64,000 nucleotides of DNA from Silene latifolia (lineage: Eukaryota > Streptophyta > Magnoliopsida > Caryophyllales > Caryophyllaceae): the NCBI RefSeq assembly GCF_048544455.1, contig NC_133534.1, forward strand, positions 225,460,292 through 225,524,291. Direction: 5' to 3'. Of the stretch, positions 25,166 through 36,700 are shown piece after piece. The notes beneath the pieces are model-generated. The model did no database searches, was not told the DNA's origin, and was given only the letters and a program-made list of their open reading frames with translations. How positions within the stretch are numbered: position 1 is the stretch's first letter; each line of letters starts with the position of its first letter. The position numbers and the translations under genes are program-made.

Positions 25166-28100
25166 TAGTATACTAGGTACGATTAACCAAAGTCGCTCAG
25201 CCAATGAGCAACTTTGCTCCAAACTCGATTTTTTATATATTTTTCTATTTATTTACATTTTACTAAGGTTGCTAAGGTACCTAACGACTTAACCCCAAGT
25301 CACGCGGTCGCTAAATGACTGACTCCGTGATATAGCTTCGTGCATTCCTATCCTACGTGGACCCACTTTCGGTAATAAGTTTCATCGTAACCCCACTTTG
25401 ATAATTTTTTTGCCCTTGAACTCAATTTTAGGACAAAATTCTTGAAAAGACTTAGCAGACTTGCGATTATCTGTGTGAACATTCCCTTGTTATTATGTAA
25501 TGGTTACGGTTCAAATTGATTTATCTTGATTCTTGCATCAGTTCATCCCTAATTCTGATTTTTGTGTAGGGTGGACTCAGCTCTGGGTACAGAAAGTTTG
25601 TGGAGGAGAAAGGGTTGGCTGATGAGACTTATTCAGATGATGGTGTTGCTCTTATTGAGATCTCAGGAACCTCTTTGCATAACAACAAAGCCATACAAGT
25701 TGATGGGGTATGTATTATTCATTGTCTTGTATTCTAATGTTAGTCTAATAAAATATTTGTCTATAGAGTGTAACCCCTCATCCCGTCATTGAAGTATGAC
25801 AATTCTTTTTCAAATTATAGTTACTGATTGTGCAGCGGTGTTAGTCAGCCTCTTTGTCATTCCACTAGCACTCATACATGGGTACCCATGCCAGATGCTC
25901 GTAGTTTTGAAAGTTAATAATTACATTAATATTATGCTTTTTCCTCGTCCAGGTGGCTTCTTCCTTAAATCCAAATAGTTGCTTTATTCTGCAATTGGGT
26001 TCATCGCTATTGACTTGGCAGGGCAATCAGAGTAGTTTTGAGCAGCAACGGCTAGCTTCTAAAATTGCTGACTTTTTGAAGGTTTGCTTTCTTTTTATTT
26101 TGAACTTGATGTTAGCTTCAAGGACTGTGGCATCACCTTAATCTGTCGACCATTACCTAAGGCACTACCTTGTATTCTATCGCTGCTTCTGGACTGAGAT
26201 GCTTTCTTTTGAGTGCCCTACCCTACTAATCAAGCGCCTTGGATTATGTATCTTCTTTTAGATACCTCTATGCCTAAGAGATTATGTTTACAGCAGCCTT
26301 TTATCTAGCGGATGGCTAATTCCTATTGTCCTAGCTAAGCTGTCTTCTGCAAAGCAAGACACTGTTCTTTTTGTCTGTCGACGTTTTATAAATTGGTACA
26401 TATATCTCCTCAAAATTAAAATGAGATAAATGTTGGAGGTGCATAATTTAAACGAGCAAGACAGCAACAACTACAGGAGGTAAGGTGTAATTTACAGCTT
26501 GAGTTGATTTTACGGTGCTGTTTTTTGGGATTTGGAAGTGGAGTCAACGGTTTTTACTTCACCGTCGGCTTCAATGAATTTGGAGTTGGAGTAGCTCCGT
26601 GTTTTCTCTATGTTTTTTGAACTATCCATTTTCTTTTTTAATTCTCTTGTCCATGAAGTTCTGTTGGAGAAATGGCTTAAAAAGTCTTCCTTGTTCTTGT
26701 TGCTTGACCCAATTGGAAAGATTTACACTTTGGTTTTGGGTTTATAAGGCTACTCTGTTACCTTATCCACTTTGGTCATCCCGCAAATACTTTAAGAGTT
26801 TTAAGTCAGTGGTTGATACCTTCACAGCCTTAAAATATCGAAAAGTTTTCTGTTTTGCCATTGTTATTCACTTCTTGTTCTACAAGTCCTTCGGTTCAAA
26901 AACACAACCTTCATGGCAAAAGTGTGGGATTTAAATTTTAAATGCACCATTCTAATTACTGCAGTATTTTGTTGGATTTACATCAATCCCAACTGAAGGT
27001 GGTTTTACTGGACTCGAATTTGTATTCTAGTCCACCACCTACGATGATATACCGGTAGTATGGTCATGAAACCTTGGTAAGAATTTCTTACATATGCCAA
27101 CCAATCTTAAATTCTCAACCAAATCAAATGACAGGGGTATTATGATCATAAAACATTGGTAAGAATTTCAGAATGATTCCCTTAGTCATGTTATGGCATT
27201 ATGCTAGTGACTTTGATTTAATTTCATGTAGAAAATAAATTGTGTGATTTCTTCTAGAGTTCCAGTACATTGGCGTGACATCATTTTTCTGGTTTCCTTG
27301 TCAGCCTGGAAGTGTTATTAAGCACGTTAAAGAAGGAACTGAGAAGCCAGTCTTTTGGTCTGCACTTGGAGGAAAACAAGCATACACAAGCAAAGAGGCA
27401 TCTCGAGAACTTGTCAGAGACCCGCACTTATTCTCTTTGTCCTTTAAAAAAGGTTTGGCCCTTTATTGTTTCCCCTATTTATTTCTCTCCCTATAAGATA
27501 TATTCGTATGCAGAAGACTTTGTAATTTGTGAGGGATTACATGCTTCCAAATTTTGTAGTTACCCCTGAACTGATTCATTTTTTTCTCTCTTTGTCTTGG
27601 CCTCCGATTGGCAGGAAAGCTTCAGGTGTGTTTGATTTCAAATTGGCTTTTAAATATGCTGCTTATTTTAGAAAATAAGTGGTCTGGGACTCTGGGTCTT
27701 ATGAGGGTCATTTGTTGTATATTGCAGATTGAGGAAATCCACAATTTCACACAAGATGATCTGTTGACTGAGGATATGATGATACTTGACACCCACATTG
27801 AAATTTTTGTTTGGATTGGTCGATCAGTTGATCCTAAAGAAAAGCAGACAGCTTTTGAAATTGGCCAGGTACAATTTTGAAAATGAGGTGATTGCTTGAT
27901 TAGTATTTTGTCAATGGAGACATCTTTCACGAACAACTTTAAATGCAGACTTATGTTGATTTGGCTGCTTCACGGGATGGTCGGTCTCTCCATATCCCAT
28001 TGTACAGAATCACAGAGGGCAATGAACCGTGCTTCTTTACAACATACTTCTCATGGGATTCTGCTAAAGCAAATGTATGACAAATAGGCCACGGATCGGA

Positions 28101-31100
28101 TATTCGATTTTATGTGCCCAAAAATCCAAATTTTGACCATCCAATATCCGACCCAAACTAATTCAGATATCTGATTTTATGTATCCGACAACAATGAATC
28201 AGATATCCGAATCTCCAATATCCGTTCCTTTTCATCAATAGTGACTGTGTTTCATCCTAATACTTGAAGCATGTTTTAATCAGTGTCTGTTTGTTATTTA
28301 TATGAAATAGTATGTGCCTGTCAGATTGAGAATAACATGACTGGCCAACCCTAGTCTTGCGTGCTTAATGATGTAAACACACAGACCTGGGGGTATTTCT
28401 GTATGTTATCTTCTATGACAATTATTTTTGTGCCTTTGGGCATGCTTCATCAAGTTTAAAGACGTTGCATTTGTATAGAGACTGGAGTTTCTTATGAGTC
28501 TGCCATCTCCCCATCAAATAAGCTGTGAACTTCTCTTCTTTTACGACCTTAAAATTGCAATGTCTGGTGTTAAGAACACTTGTGTTTTACATGGCTATTT
28601 TTGCATGTTGTTCACATAGAAAAACTTTGCGCTCACAGGTTCAAGGCAATTCATTTCAAAAGAAGGTCATGTTATTATTTGGTGCCAGCCAATTTGTCAA
28701 GGTAATTCTTAAAGCAATTAATTGTCTTAATTCCTGAGATTATTATACCTGTTTAAAGAAGTATAGATTTTTTTTAAGAACTATTGATGTAAGATCATTG
28801 TGCATTTTGTACACTCTTTTACCTGTCATTGTCAATTATCTCTCCCCAAGAGATCAATTTGTTTATGATGTGTTATTCAGTTTCGACTGGATAACGTGAG
28901 ATTTCTAACTTGTTGGGTCCTCATTCCTTTTGATTATGGTATTAATACTTGTAGATAATTCATTACACGGTTTGTTTATGAGGGGACAACATAATCAAAA
29001 GAGCTTTGCTTTTTAAGATTTTGCAGAAGTCAAGTGGATTAAATGGTGGTGGAGCAACACAGAGAGCCGATGCTTTGGCCGCCTTGTCGTCAACTTTCAA
29101 TCCTTCATCTGAGGAAAAGCCTACTTCTCTAAATGTGAATATATACTCTTAAGTCTCCTATTATTTGGATTTGTCCTCTTGCTAGTCATTATATGGGGAA
29201 GAAATTAGTCTTTTTTTTTCAAGCATCAGTTGCGGGACACTACCTTTAAAATGGTCGACTTCCAAATACTTTCTAGAATTTTTTTCTTGAACTCACCCCT
29301 TATAAATCTATTTTACATTAGATATTACCCATAATCATTTTACTTTGAAAAAGTAAACATTCCGATGATTGACCACCTTGACAGAATACTAGATTTTCCT
29401 AAATTTTACCCATTTTCTAAATACAAGTCACCCCTCATTTCTTGTCCTTAAGTGTTCAATTTCCCTCCGTTACTAGTTGCATGTAGAGCTTTATTTACTT
29501 GGGTCATCCTTAAACGCGGACTCTTATTTAAAAGTTTAATCAGAGTAAGAAATATTTTTCTTAGAAGTTACCAATTTAACAAATTTATTTACTTTAAATT
29601 GTTCATAGTGGTTGTTCATTTGATGGCAATCATGATTTGTGTGTATGTTAGTTTAATTTCTAATTGTTGTATGTAATTCATATGTTCAATTAATACCCTA
29701 ATTCTAGTGGTTTGAAGAGGCATACCAGAATGTTAAGTAGAAAATAAAGAGGCTGAATAATGGAGGGGGAAGGGAATGATTAAGGAGGGAAAATATAGAG
29801 GGAAGCAGGAGGATGGAAGGAAAAAGTATAAGTTGGAGGGAAATATGAAAAGACGATCAATCACATGCCAAGACGATCAATCACACTGAATGTTGACCTT
29901 CTTCCTCTGGAAAATGAACTTAGGTAGTATACTACTACTATCTCACGTAAAAATAGATTTTTAAGGAGTGCGTTTGCAAGAAAAAAATGTTCCGCAAATC
30001 AACTCTCTTACAGAATTTAGGTAGTGTCTTAACATTGTCGACTGCTTTGTTTTTCGCATGGTATCCATTCATTTGAATCTACTGTCACCCATCCAGTCAT
30101 CTTTATCAACTGTGTGTTTAAGGAATCTCACGAGCCCTTTCATTGTCGCAGAAGTCAATTAGGACAAATCAAGGAGGGAATACGCAAAGAGCCTCTGCTT
30201 TAGCTTCTTTGTCATCTGCGTTGAATCAAACTTCGGAGAAAAAGGGTGCATCACCGACTGCTCCAAGGCCAGTGAGCTCAGGTCAGGGATCACAGAGAGC
30301 CGCTGCATTGGCTTTTCTTTCATCAGGTACAATTGTTGACTCCTTTTTCCAGACGGGAGCTGTTTCCATATACTCCTATATTAACCGTTTGAAATCAGGA
30401 ATAAAGCAATACTCCTTCCATTCCATTTATATGGTCCTACTTTCTGTTTTAGGATGATTTAAGGAAAAGTTATAAATTAAACACTCTACCCCTTGAGTTA
30501 AAAGAAAATGGGGACAACAAGGGAATAGTGGTTAATAGTTTAGGGGCAATATATGATGTTCACTCTCTTTTAGGTGCAATATAGTATTTTGGGATATTCA
30601 CTCTTTTTCCTTGTCAAATTTAGAAAGAGGACAATTAATTTGGGATAATTTTAAAGGGAAGGGACAATTAATTTGAGAAAATGTAAGATAAAGTGACTTA
30701 ATGTTATATCACACGGATTACTTCCTCCATTCAAATCCAAACACACCATTTGCTTTTGCACACATGTTGCAAAGTTAACATCTTGAATTATACAACAACA
30801 ACATCAGAGCCTTAATCCCAAAATGATTTGGGGTCGGCTGACATGAATCATCCTTTCGAACCGTCCATGGGTGAACGCACGCCTCAAAATGCGAATAAAA
30901 AAGGGGAAGATGAAAAACAAAAAGGAAGAACGAAAATGTAATGGAAAGTCAAGGTAAACTTAGGGGTTTTAAAATCGAATTCCGGCTTTCTTTTATAAAA
31001 ACTTAAAATTTAAATCGAGAGAAAAAATTAAAACGATTTTTAAAAACCAAAATAGAATTAAGGATCCGGAATGAACCAGGTAAAATCTATAAGAAAGTGG

Positions 31101-34100
31101 TTGGTAAAAAAGTGTAATAAAGGAGAGAAGAATAAATAATTTAATTTCTTTAAATTAAATAAAAAAACACTAAATATGTCAAAAAAACATCAAATACTAA
31201 AAATCCACATGTATCCTTTCCATCCATTGTGCCCTCTCCGTCACCATACTCTCCTCAAGCCCTTAACTCTCATATCGTGCTCTATCACTCTCAACCATGT
31301 CTGTCTCGGTCTTCCTCTACCTCTAGGGACCTTTTCTGTTCTCCAAGTCTCCACTTCTCCTAATCGGTACGTCCATAGGTCTCCTTCTCACATGGCCAAA
31401 CCATCTTAGTCGGTTTTCCATCATCTTGTCCTCTATTGGCGCCACTTTTACCTTTTCCCTAATCACCTCATTCCTTCACCGATCTTTCCTTGTATGTCCG
31501 CACATCCACCTCAACATGCGCATCTCCGCCACACTCATCTTTTGAATGTGACAATGCTTCAGTAACACTGAGTCGTAAAGTAAGGCAGCCTAATTGTCGT
31601 GCGATAAAATTTTCCCTTTAATCTTTGGGGCATATCTTTATCGCATAGAAACCTCAAGCACTCTTCCATTTCAACTATCCCGCTTTAATTTCGCGAGCCA
31701 CATCTCCGTCTAACTCCCCATCTTTTTGAATAATAGATCCTAGATATCTGAAGAAATCCGAACCCTCAACAATATTCCCATCGGAAATAATACTCCCCGC
31801 CTCTGTCGATCTCAACCCCGCCACCTTAGTGAATTGACACCTCAAATACTCGCCTTACTCCCCGCTCTCCGCCGAGCCTCGAACCCACGAGTCTCTAAAG
31901 CCCCGCTCCACAATTCCAACTTCTCTTCACCCCTCTTTTGTCTCATCAATCAACACAATATCATCAGCAAACATCATACACCAAGGGATGTCGTCCTGAA
32001 TATCACTTGTCAACTCATCCATAACTATAGCAAAGAGAAAAGGACTAAGTGCGGAACTTTGATGCACCCCGATGGTTATAGGAAATTCTTCCGTTCTCCC
32101 AACATTAGTGCGAACACTTGCACTAGCCCCCTCATACATGTCCTTTATGAGGTCAATATATTTTCGCGACACACCCTTTCTCGCCAAAGCCCACCAAAGT
32201 ACTTCTCTTGGTACCCTATCATATGCCTTTTCCAAGTCAATAAAAACCATATGTAAGTCCTTCTTCTTGTCCCGATGGTATTCCATCAACTGTCTCATGA
32301 TAAAAATCGCATCCATAGTCGATCTTCAGGGCATAAATCCAAATTGGTTATCCCAGATGTCAGACACATTTCCTGAGCCTTTGCTCGATTACCCGCTCCC
32401 ATAACTTCATTGTATGACTCATAAGTTTAATTCCCCGATAATTGGAACACTCTTGAACATCACCTTTGTTCTTGTACAAAGGGACAAGAGTGCTTCTCCT
32501 CCAAGCCGATGGCATCTTGTTGCTCCTCCAAATCTTGTTGAAGAGCATGGTTACCCATTCGATCCCTTTCTCCCCGAAGCACCTCCAAACTTCTATGGGT
32601 ATACCATCCGGTCCCTCTGCTTTCTTGACCCCATCTTCCTTAACGCCTTTCTAACTTCACTCTTTTGTATTCTACGCACAAATTCCCGATTAACCATGCT
32701 TGGTGTTACCTCTACATCCCCAAAACCTTGTTCCTGATGTCCATTGAATAAATTATCAAAGTAAGAATTCCATTTAGCCTTTATTTCGTTATCCTCAACC
32801 AGAACCTTGTCGTCCATATCTTTCACACACCTAACTCTCCCAATATCTCTCGTCTTTCGGTCTCTTATACGAGCCAGTTTATAGATATCTTTCTCTCCTC
32901 CTCTCGTGTCCAACCTGGCATACACTTCTTGGTTAACTTTTGCCCACGCATCCCGTACGACCTTTTTAGCGGCTCGTCTAGCCTCCTTGTACTTTTCAAA
33001 GTTCTCATCACTCATGCATTTCTCCAGAACCGTATAGCATTCACGTTTAGTCTTTATCGCTTGTCTCACCACATCGTTCCACCAAGATGTGTCCTTACTT
33101 GATGGTCTATTCCCTTTAGATTCCCCTAACACCTCCCTCGCCAAATCCTTTACAACATGCTCCAATTTATCCCACGTTGCATCAATATCTCTTCTCGCAA
33201 TCCGACCAAATATCGCTACTTCCAACCTTATCCAAAAACGCTTGTTGGTTTCCCCCTTGTAGCTTCCACCACTTGATCCTTGCCTCACCGATTATCTTTC
33301 TCTTCCTCAAGTCTCTCTTACCCCGAAAATCAAGAACCACTAGTCTATGTTGTGTTCATAAAGACTTTCCCTGTATGACTCGCAATCGGTGTACTCTTTC
33401 CTCCACACATTCCTTACCAAAAGGAAGTCAATTTGACTAGCATTACCTTCACTTTTATAAGTCACCAAATGAGAATGTCTTTTCTCGAACCAAGTGTTCA
33501 TTACACCCAAGTCATATGCCAAAGCAAAATCTAATATGTCACTTCCTGCTTCATTTCTCTCCCCGAACCCAAAACCCCCATGATTGTTTTCGAAGCCAAC
33601 TCGACTAGTACCCACATGCCCATTGAGGTCACCACCAATGATCAATTTCTCTCCAATAGGGACTCGTTCTACAACCTCTTCCAAATCTTCCCAGAAGGCT
33701 CGTCGAAAAGAAGCATCCAAACCTACTTGAGGTGCGTAAGCACTTATAACAGTCACCACCTCATGCCCGACTACAAGCTTAATGCTCATAATCCTATCAC
33801 TCTTTCTCGATACTTCTACCACATCATCAATGTAATCTTTATCAATGACAATACCCACTCCATTACGACTTTTGTCTTTACCCGTGGACCAAAGCTTATA
33901 ACCCCAAGGCGCTATCACCCTTGCTTCATCTCCGACCCACTTTGTCTCTTGTAGACACATTATATGCACTCTCCTCCTTTTCATAACCTCCCTTACCTCA
34001 GCTAATCTCCTTGTCAAAGAGCCAACATTCCAAGTACCAAAACGTAACCTACTACCCTTCCTAAAGTCATGTCCTGATTTCTTTACCCGCTCTTGACCAT

Positions 34101-35133
34101 GCTTCCTAGATCCAAACCTATTTGACACCACACCCATACTTCGAGGTGGCGCGCCGCTTTTGGGCGGCGACCTAACAACCCTTGCATATTTTTCACTACA
34201 CCCGGTCTAGAAGATGTAGCGCACTCTTGCCTATTTGACACCACCCCGGATGTAAAGATGGCGCGTCGCTTCCGGCGACGACCTAGCAACCCTCACATAC
34301 TTTTCACTACACCCGGATCTAAGAAGTGCAAGCAGATCGCTTCCGAGGAGACGCCCCAACGATGTTCAAATTCCGATTCATGTCCATAAAATGTGACTAA
34401 GTTTTTATGCTGGCTGCCACAGACCTACCGCAACCCTCCTACTTTATCCGGGCTTGGGACCGGCAGTGAATGCCCGAAAACACTCACAGGCGGAGTTAAC
34501 ATCTTGAATTATACATTATAAAAAATTGTAAAAGTCTGATAATCTTATTGTACTCATAAAGACGAATCAAACAAAGATCATGAATAGTGTCAAAAAGTAA
34601 ATGATGTGTTTCGATATGAATGGGGGGATATATAATACTACGATGAAGAGCGTTGATTGATGTGGGACAGATTAGTGAGGCAATCTCAAAGACTTCAATT
34701 GATTCGTATGATCTCCTTGCAGCTGCAGAAGAAACTGAAGGCTGTCCTTCAGAGGCAAGTGCGACAGAAGAATCTATACCTGGGACTAATGGGAAAGAAC
34801 TGGCATCAAAAGATGATGTGGAACACGAAGAAATTGGTTCAAGTACTCAGACCACATTCAGTTATGAGCAACTCAAAGCTAAATCCGAAAATCCTGCGAC
34901 AGGGATTGATTTAGAACGTAGAGAGGTAGGTTGGTTGGTCCAGAACTGAGTATATTTATGTGATAAGCACTTTGTTTTATTGGCTTATGCCTACATTTTT
35001 GTTTGTTTTATCACTATAGGCCTACTTATGTGAGGGAGAATTTCAGTCAGTTTTCGGCATCACAAAGGAAGATTTTTACAAACTTCCTGGATGGAAACAA
35101 GACCTGCAAAAGAAAAAGTTTGATCTGTTTTAG
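16358..35133 (+). CDS. Villin, actin filament bundling/severing protein (VLN2/VLN3 type)
   Basis: Binds, bundles, caps and, in several isovariants, Ca-dependently severs F-actin in the cytoplasm. Coding exons: 16358-16413, 19261-19360, 19854-19922, 20008-20244, 20326-20503, 20592-20724, 21839-21998, 22272-22422, 22506-22606, 22681-22839, 23994-24062, 24149-24217, 25570-25707, 25953-26081, 27305-27452, 27615-27625, 27728-27868, 27949-28074, 28639-28701, 29027-29134, 30152-30326, 34651 (or 34723)-34925 and 35020-35133. The phases chain perfectly to 969 aa (945 with the alternative acceptor); the family is about 950-980. Six gelsolin repeats span roughly residues 20-745 ([54 protein letters not shown]). 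Then comes a low-complexity linker with three QRA(S/D/A)ALA repeats and a C-terminal villin headpiece ending [20 protein letters not shown]. The start [18 protein letters not shown] is family-typical. VLN2 versus VLN3 cannot be settled from one copy. Confidence 0.93.
16850..17352 (+). repeat. Degenerate GGGTCGGGTCA repeat in villin intron 1
   Basis: Dozens of variants of GGGTC and CGGGTCA are spread through two blocks (about 16850-17035 and 17145-17352), separated by AT-rich sequence. Apparent Ser/Gly/Val-rich ORFs here are artefacts of the repeat. It lies in the sense orientation inside the 2.85 kb first coding intron. Confidence 0.7.
19448..19579. mobile_element. MITE with CAGTGGCGGA terminal inverted repeats in villin intron 2
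   Basis: CAGTGGCGGATTTAGG at the left faces CCTGGCTCCGCCACTG at the right, giving a 132 bp element with near-perfect 10 bp outer inverted repeats. An inner pair (CGAAATGGTT/ACCATTTCG) is also inverted. It has no coding capacity. This end sequence recalls widespread plant hAT-like MITEs. No clear 8 bp target duplication is visible, so the superfamily is uncertain. Confidence 0.6.
23575..23745 (+). repeat. GGT/GGGG-rich tract in villin intron 10
   Basis: The sense strand contains GGTGGTGGTAGTGGTGGTGG followed by many G runs of three to six. It is very G-rich on the transcribed RNA strand compared with the AT-rich introns around it. The minus-strand ORF through it (Thr/Pro/His-rich) is a composition artefact. 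Confidence 0.5.
27615..27625 (+). CDS. Villin 11-nt micro-exon (coding exon 16)
   Basis: GAAAGCTTCAG is flanked by a perfect acceptor (GATTGGCAG) and donor (GTGTGT). Its 11 bases restore the frame between exon 15, which leaves one base (KK-G), and exon 17 (IEEIHNF). The join reads [14 protein letters not shown], matching the villin family's RGKFQVEEIHNF. Skipping it would shift the frame. Confidence 0.82.
31927..33288 (-). pseudogene. LINE reverse transcriptase (frame-broken)
   Basis: Three minus-strand frames follow one another. 33288-32593 is the pre-RT region ([34 protein letters not shown]). 32548-32360 has [19 protein letters not shown] and [20 protein letters not shown]. 32316-31927 has [37 protein letters not shown] and the catalytic MFADDIVLI. 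These are standard RTE-clade RT blocks in the right order. The enzyme would prime on nicked target DNA (target-primed reverse transcription). Frame breaks near 32550-32590 and 32317-32359 inactivate it. Confidence 0.88.
33340..34137 (-). pseudogene. LINE AP-type endonuclease domain
   Basis: A 265-residue open frame contains the exonuclease-endonuclease-phosphatase fold motifs: [60 protein letters not shown] and a terminal [10 protein letters not shown]. All the catalytic landmark residues (Asn in WNV, Glu in QET, Asp and Asn in GDLN) are present. The domain may itself be intact, but it is cut from RT by a frame change just after YEHNID near 33340. It would nick the target DNA. Confidence 0.88.
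34119..34341 (-). repeat. Tandem duplication (about 112 bp x 2) in the LINE 5' region
   Basis: CTATTTGACACCAC... at 34119 and TATTTGACACCACCCCGGAT at 34230 start two diverged copies. Each contains a GGCGCG(C/T)CGCTT core, CGACCTA(A/G)CAACCCT and TTTTTCACTACACCCGG. The unit lies upstream of the endonuclease frame and is probably a 5' UTR or promoter repeat. Confidence 0.6.
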
Positions 35134-36700
35134 ATACGAATTCCCTTCTGTTCATTGTTGATAAGCTCTTTGATGCTCTTCATGCTCGTCTTGGTATCCT
35201 GTGGTGTATATATGGTAGATTCAGCTGTGGTTTATGCTTTGTATATATGATTGAATTATTTGGTGTTAATATTTGTCTTGCCGTCTTGGTATTTGGTGTT
35301 CCTACAGAGTGATTATACACGTGGACAGAATTTGCGTGCTTGTATCTATTGAGTAATTGTGAATTTCAGTAGTATCAGTAGTACGTGATTTTATTTTTCA
35401 GACTCGTAAATCCGAAGATACACAAATTCCATGTGGGGTGATATATTTGCAATTAGGATCCTCTCCATTTCCTTTCTTTCCATTTCCTCTCACAAACCCA
35501 TTTAATAATATTATCCTCTCCATACTTTGTTAATCCTTTATTTCTATGCATAAATCGTGAACAGTTCGATGTTGATAGAATTCAATCTCGTCCGTTGATA
35601 GGAAATGGACTCTCCATTTCTTTACTCATATATTTGACCCGTCTTAAGCAAGAGTAGCTGGGATTAGGGTTATTTGGATACACTAGTCTTGATAAAAAGA
35701 AAGGATAACCTGGTACTTGGGTAAATAATAACTTTATGTGGTTTGAGAACCTTTGCAGTTTTCTTGTGTTGAAGACTGTGATCTAATAAGTGTAGAATGT
35801 GGATAGCAATTAGCATTGGGTATGAGACAATTGATTCTTTTTTTTGGTATTTTTATTTATCTTTAATCAAAGTGCAGTAGTAGACTAGTAGTGGTGTGGG
35901 AATATTGAGTAAACGAATTGATACAACAGAATATATATAGATTTGCTTCTTTATAGGTCTCTACTCCACCAAGGTAAGACAGACAAATAGGGAGGGGGAA
36001 TAGATTAATAATAAGATTAAAGCCGAGGAGAAGAAGAGAGTTGGTTAGTTTACAAGGGGCGAGTTGATAAGCAATGGGGTCGGAATCAAGAATCAAATAC
36101 GCATGGATGCTAAGGTGCAAGAGTAGTAAACAAAAACAAAAAAAAAAAAACACTTGGGGATGATCGACTGTGATACAAATAAAGACGTTCCAGTCATGAT
36201 AAGTGTCGGTGGTGAAGATTGCTTTTCAATTTGTGACAACAATTAATTGGAGTTCCTGCCACTTGTGGTGTGTGTGTGTATGTAGTACTCCCTATATATG
36301 TAGAGCGGCCCATTTGTGTACTCAGAGTGGGGAATTCAATTCAGGCATCCCTATCTTTACAAAATCTCACTTTAAACGGTTGTAGATGGATTAAATATGT
36401 TACCACTTTCATAATAAGATAAACAATAAGTGGGATGGTGGAGGTTATCTTATTATAAAAGTGATGACATATTTAACCTATTTATATCTTTAGACGAATA
36501 TACTTATCTAGTTATCTACAATGAGACTAATTGTCCTATCTTATCATTCAATCTCAATTACTCCTTCCTTACACCTAGACTGCTCCGTATTATCTCATCT
36601 CTTTAGTTATGCTACCCATCAATATATGCAGTGTGCATCACAAATATCAATACATAAATTGTTTTACCAAGCATCGGTCTCATCCTAAATCATTCGCCTT
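35134..36700. other. Villin 3' UTR and intergenic DNA
   Basis: The first few hundred bases should be the villin 3' UTR. The rest is AT-rich, with a direct/inverted pair near 36400-36480 (ATATGTTACCACTTTCATAATAAG versus its complement) typical of a small decayed inverted-repeat element. No gene seen. Confidence 0.4.

Larger units (their letters stand above)
30773..34515 (-). mobile_element. RTE-type LINE in villin intron 21, with target duplication
   Basis: The element body is 30795-34493 on the minus strand. Both flanks carry the identical string GTTAACATCTTGAATTATAC (copies at 30773-30794 and 34494-34515, 22 bp including end bases). The 3' end lacks poly(A) and finishes in TTG/TGT repeats (GATGTTGTTGTTGT on the minus strand), and the 3' UTR (complement of CAGAGCCTTAATCCCAAAAT) is characteristic of plant RTE elements. 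The coding region gives AP endonuclease then reverse transcriptase, broken by frame changes, so this copy is not autonomous. It is antisense to villin and ends 136-208 bp before the next villin exon. Confidence 0.92.

Noticed and set aside
32072..33954. Plus-strand ORFs across the LINE
   Set aside because: They are shadows of the minus-strand endonuclease and reverse transcriptase, which carry clear catalytic motifs.
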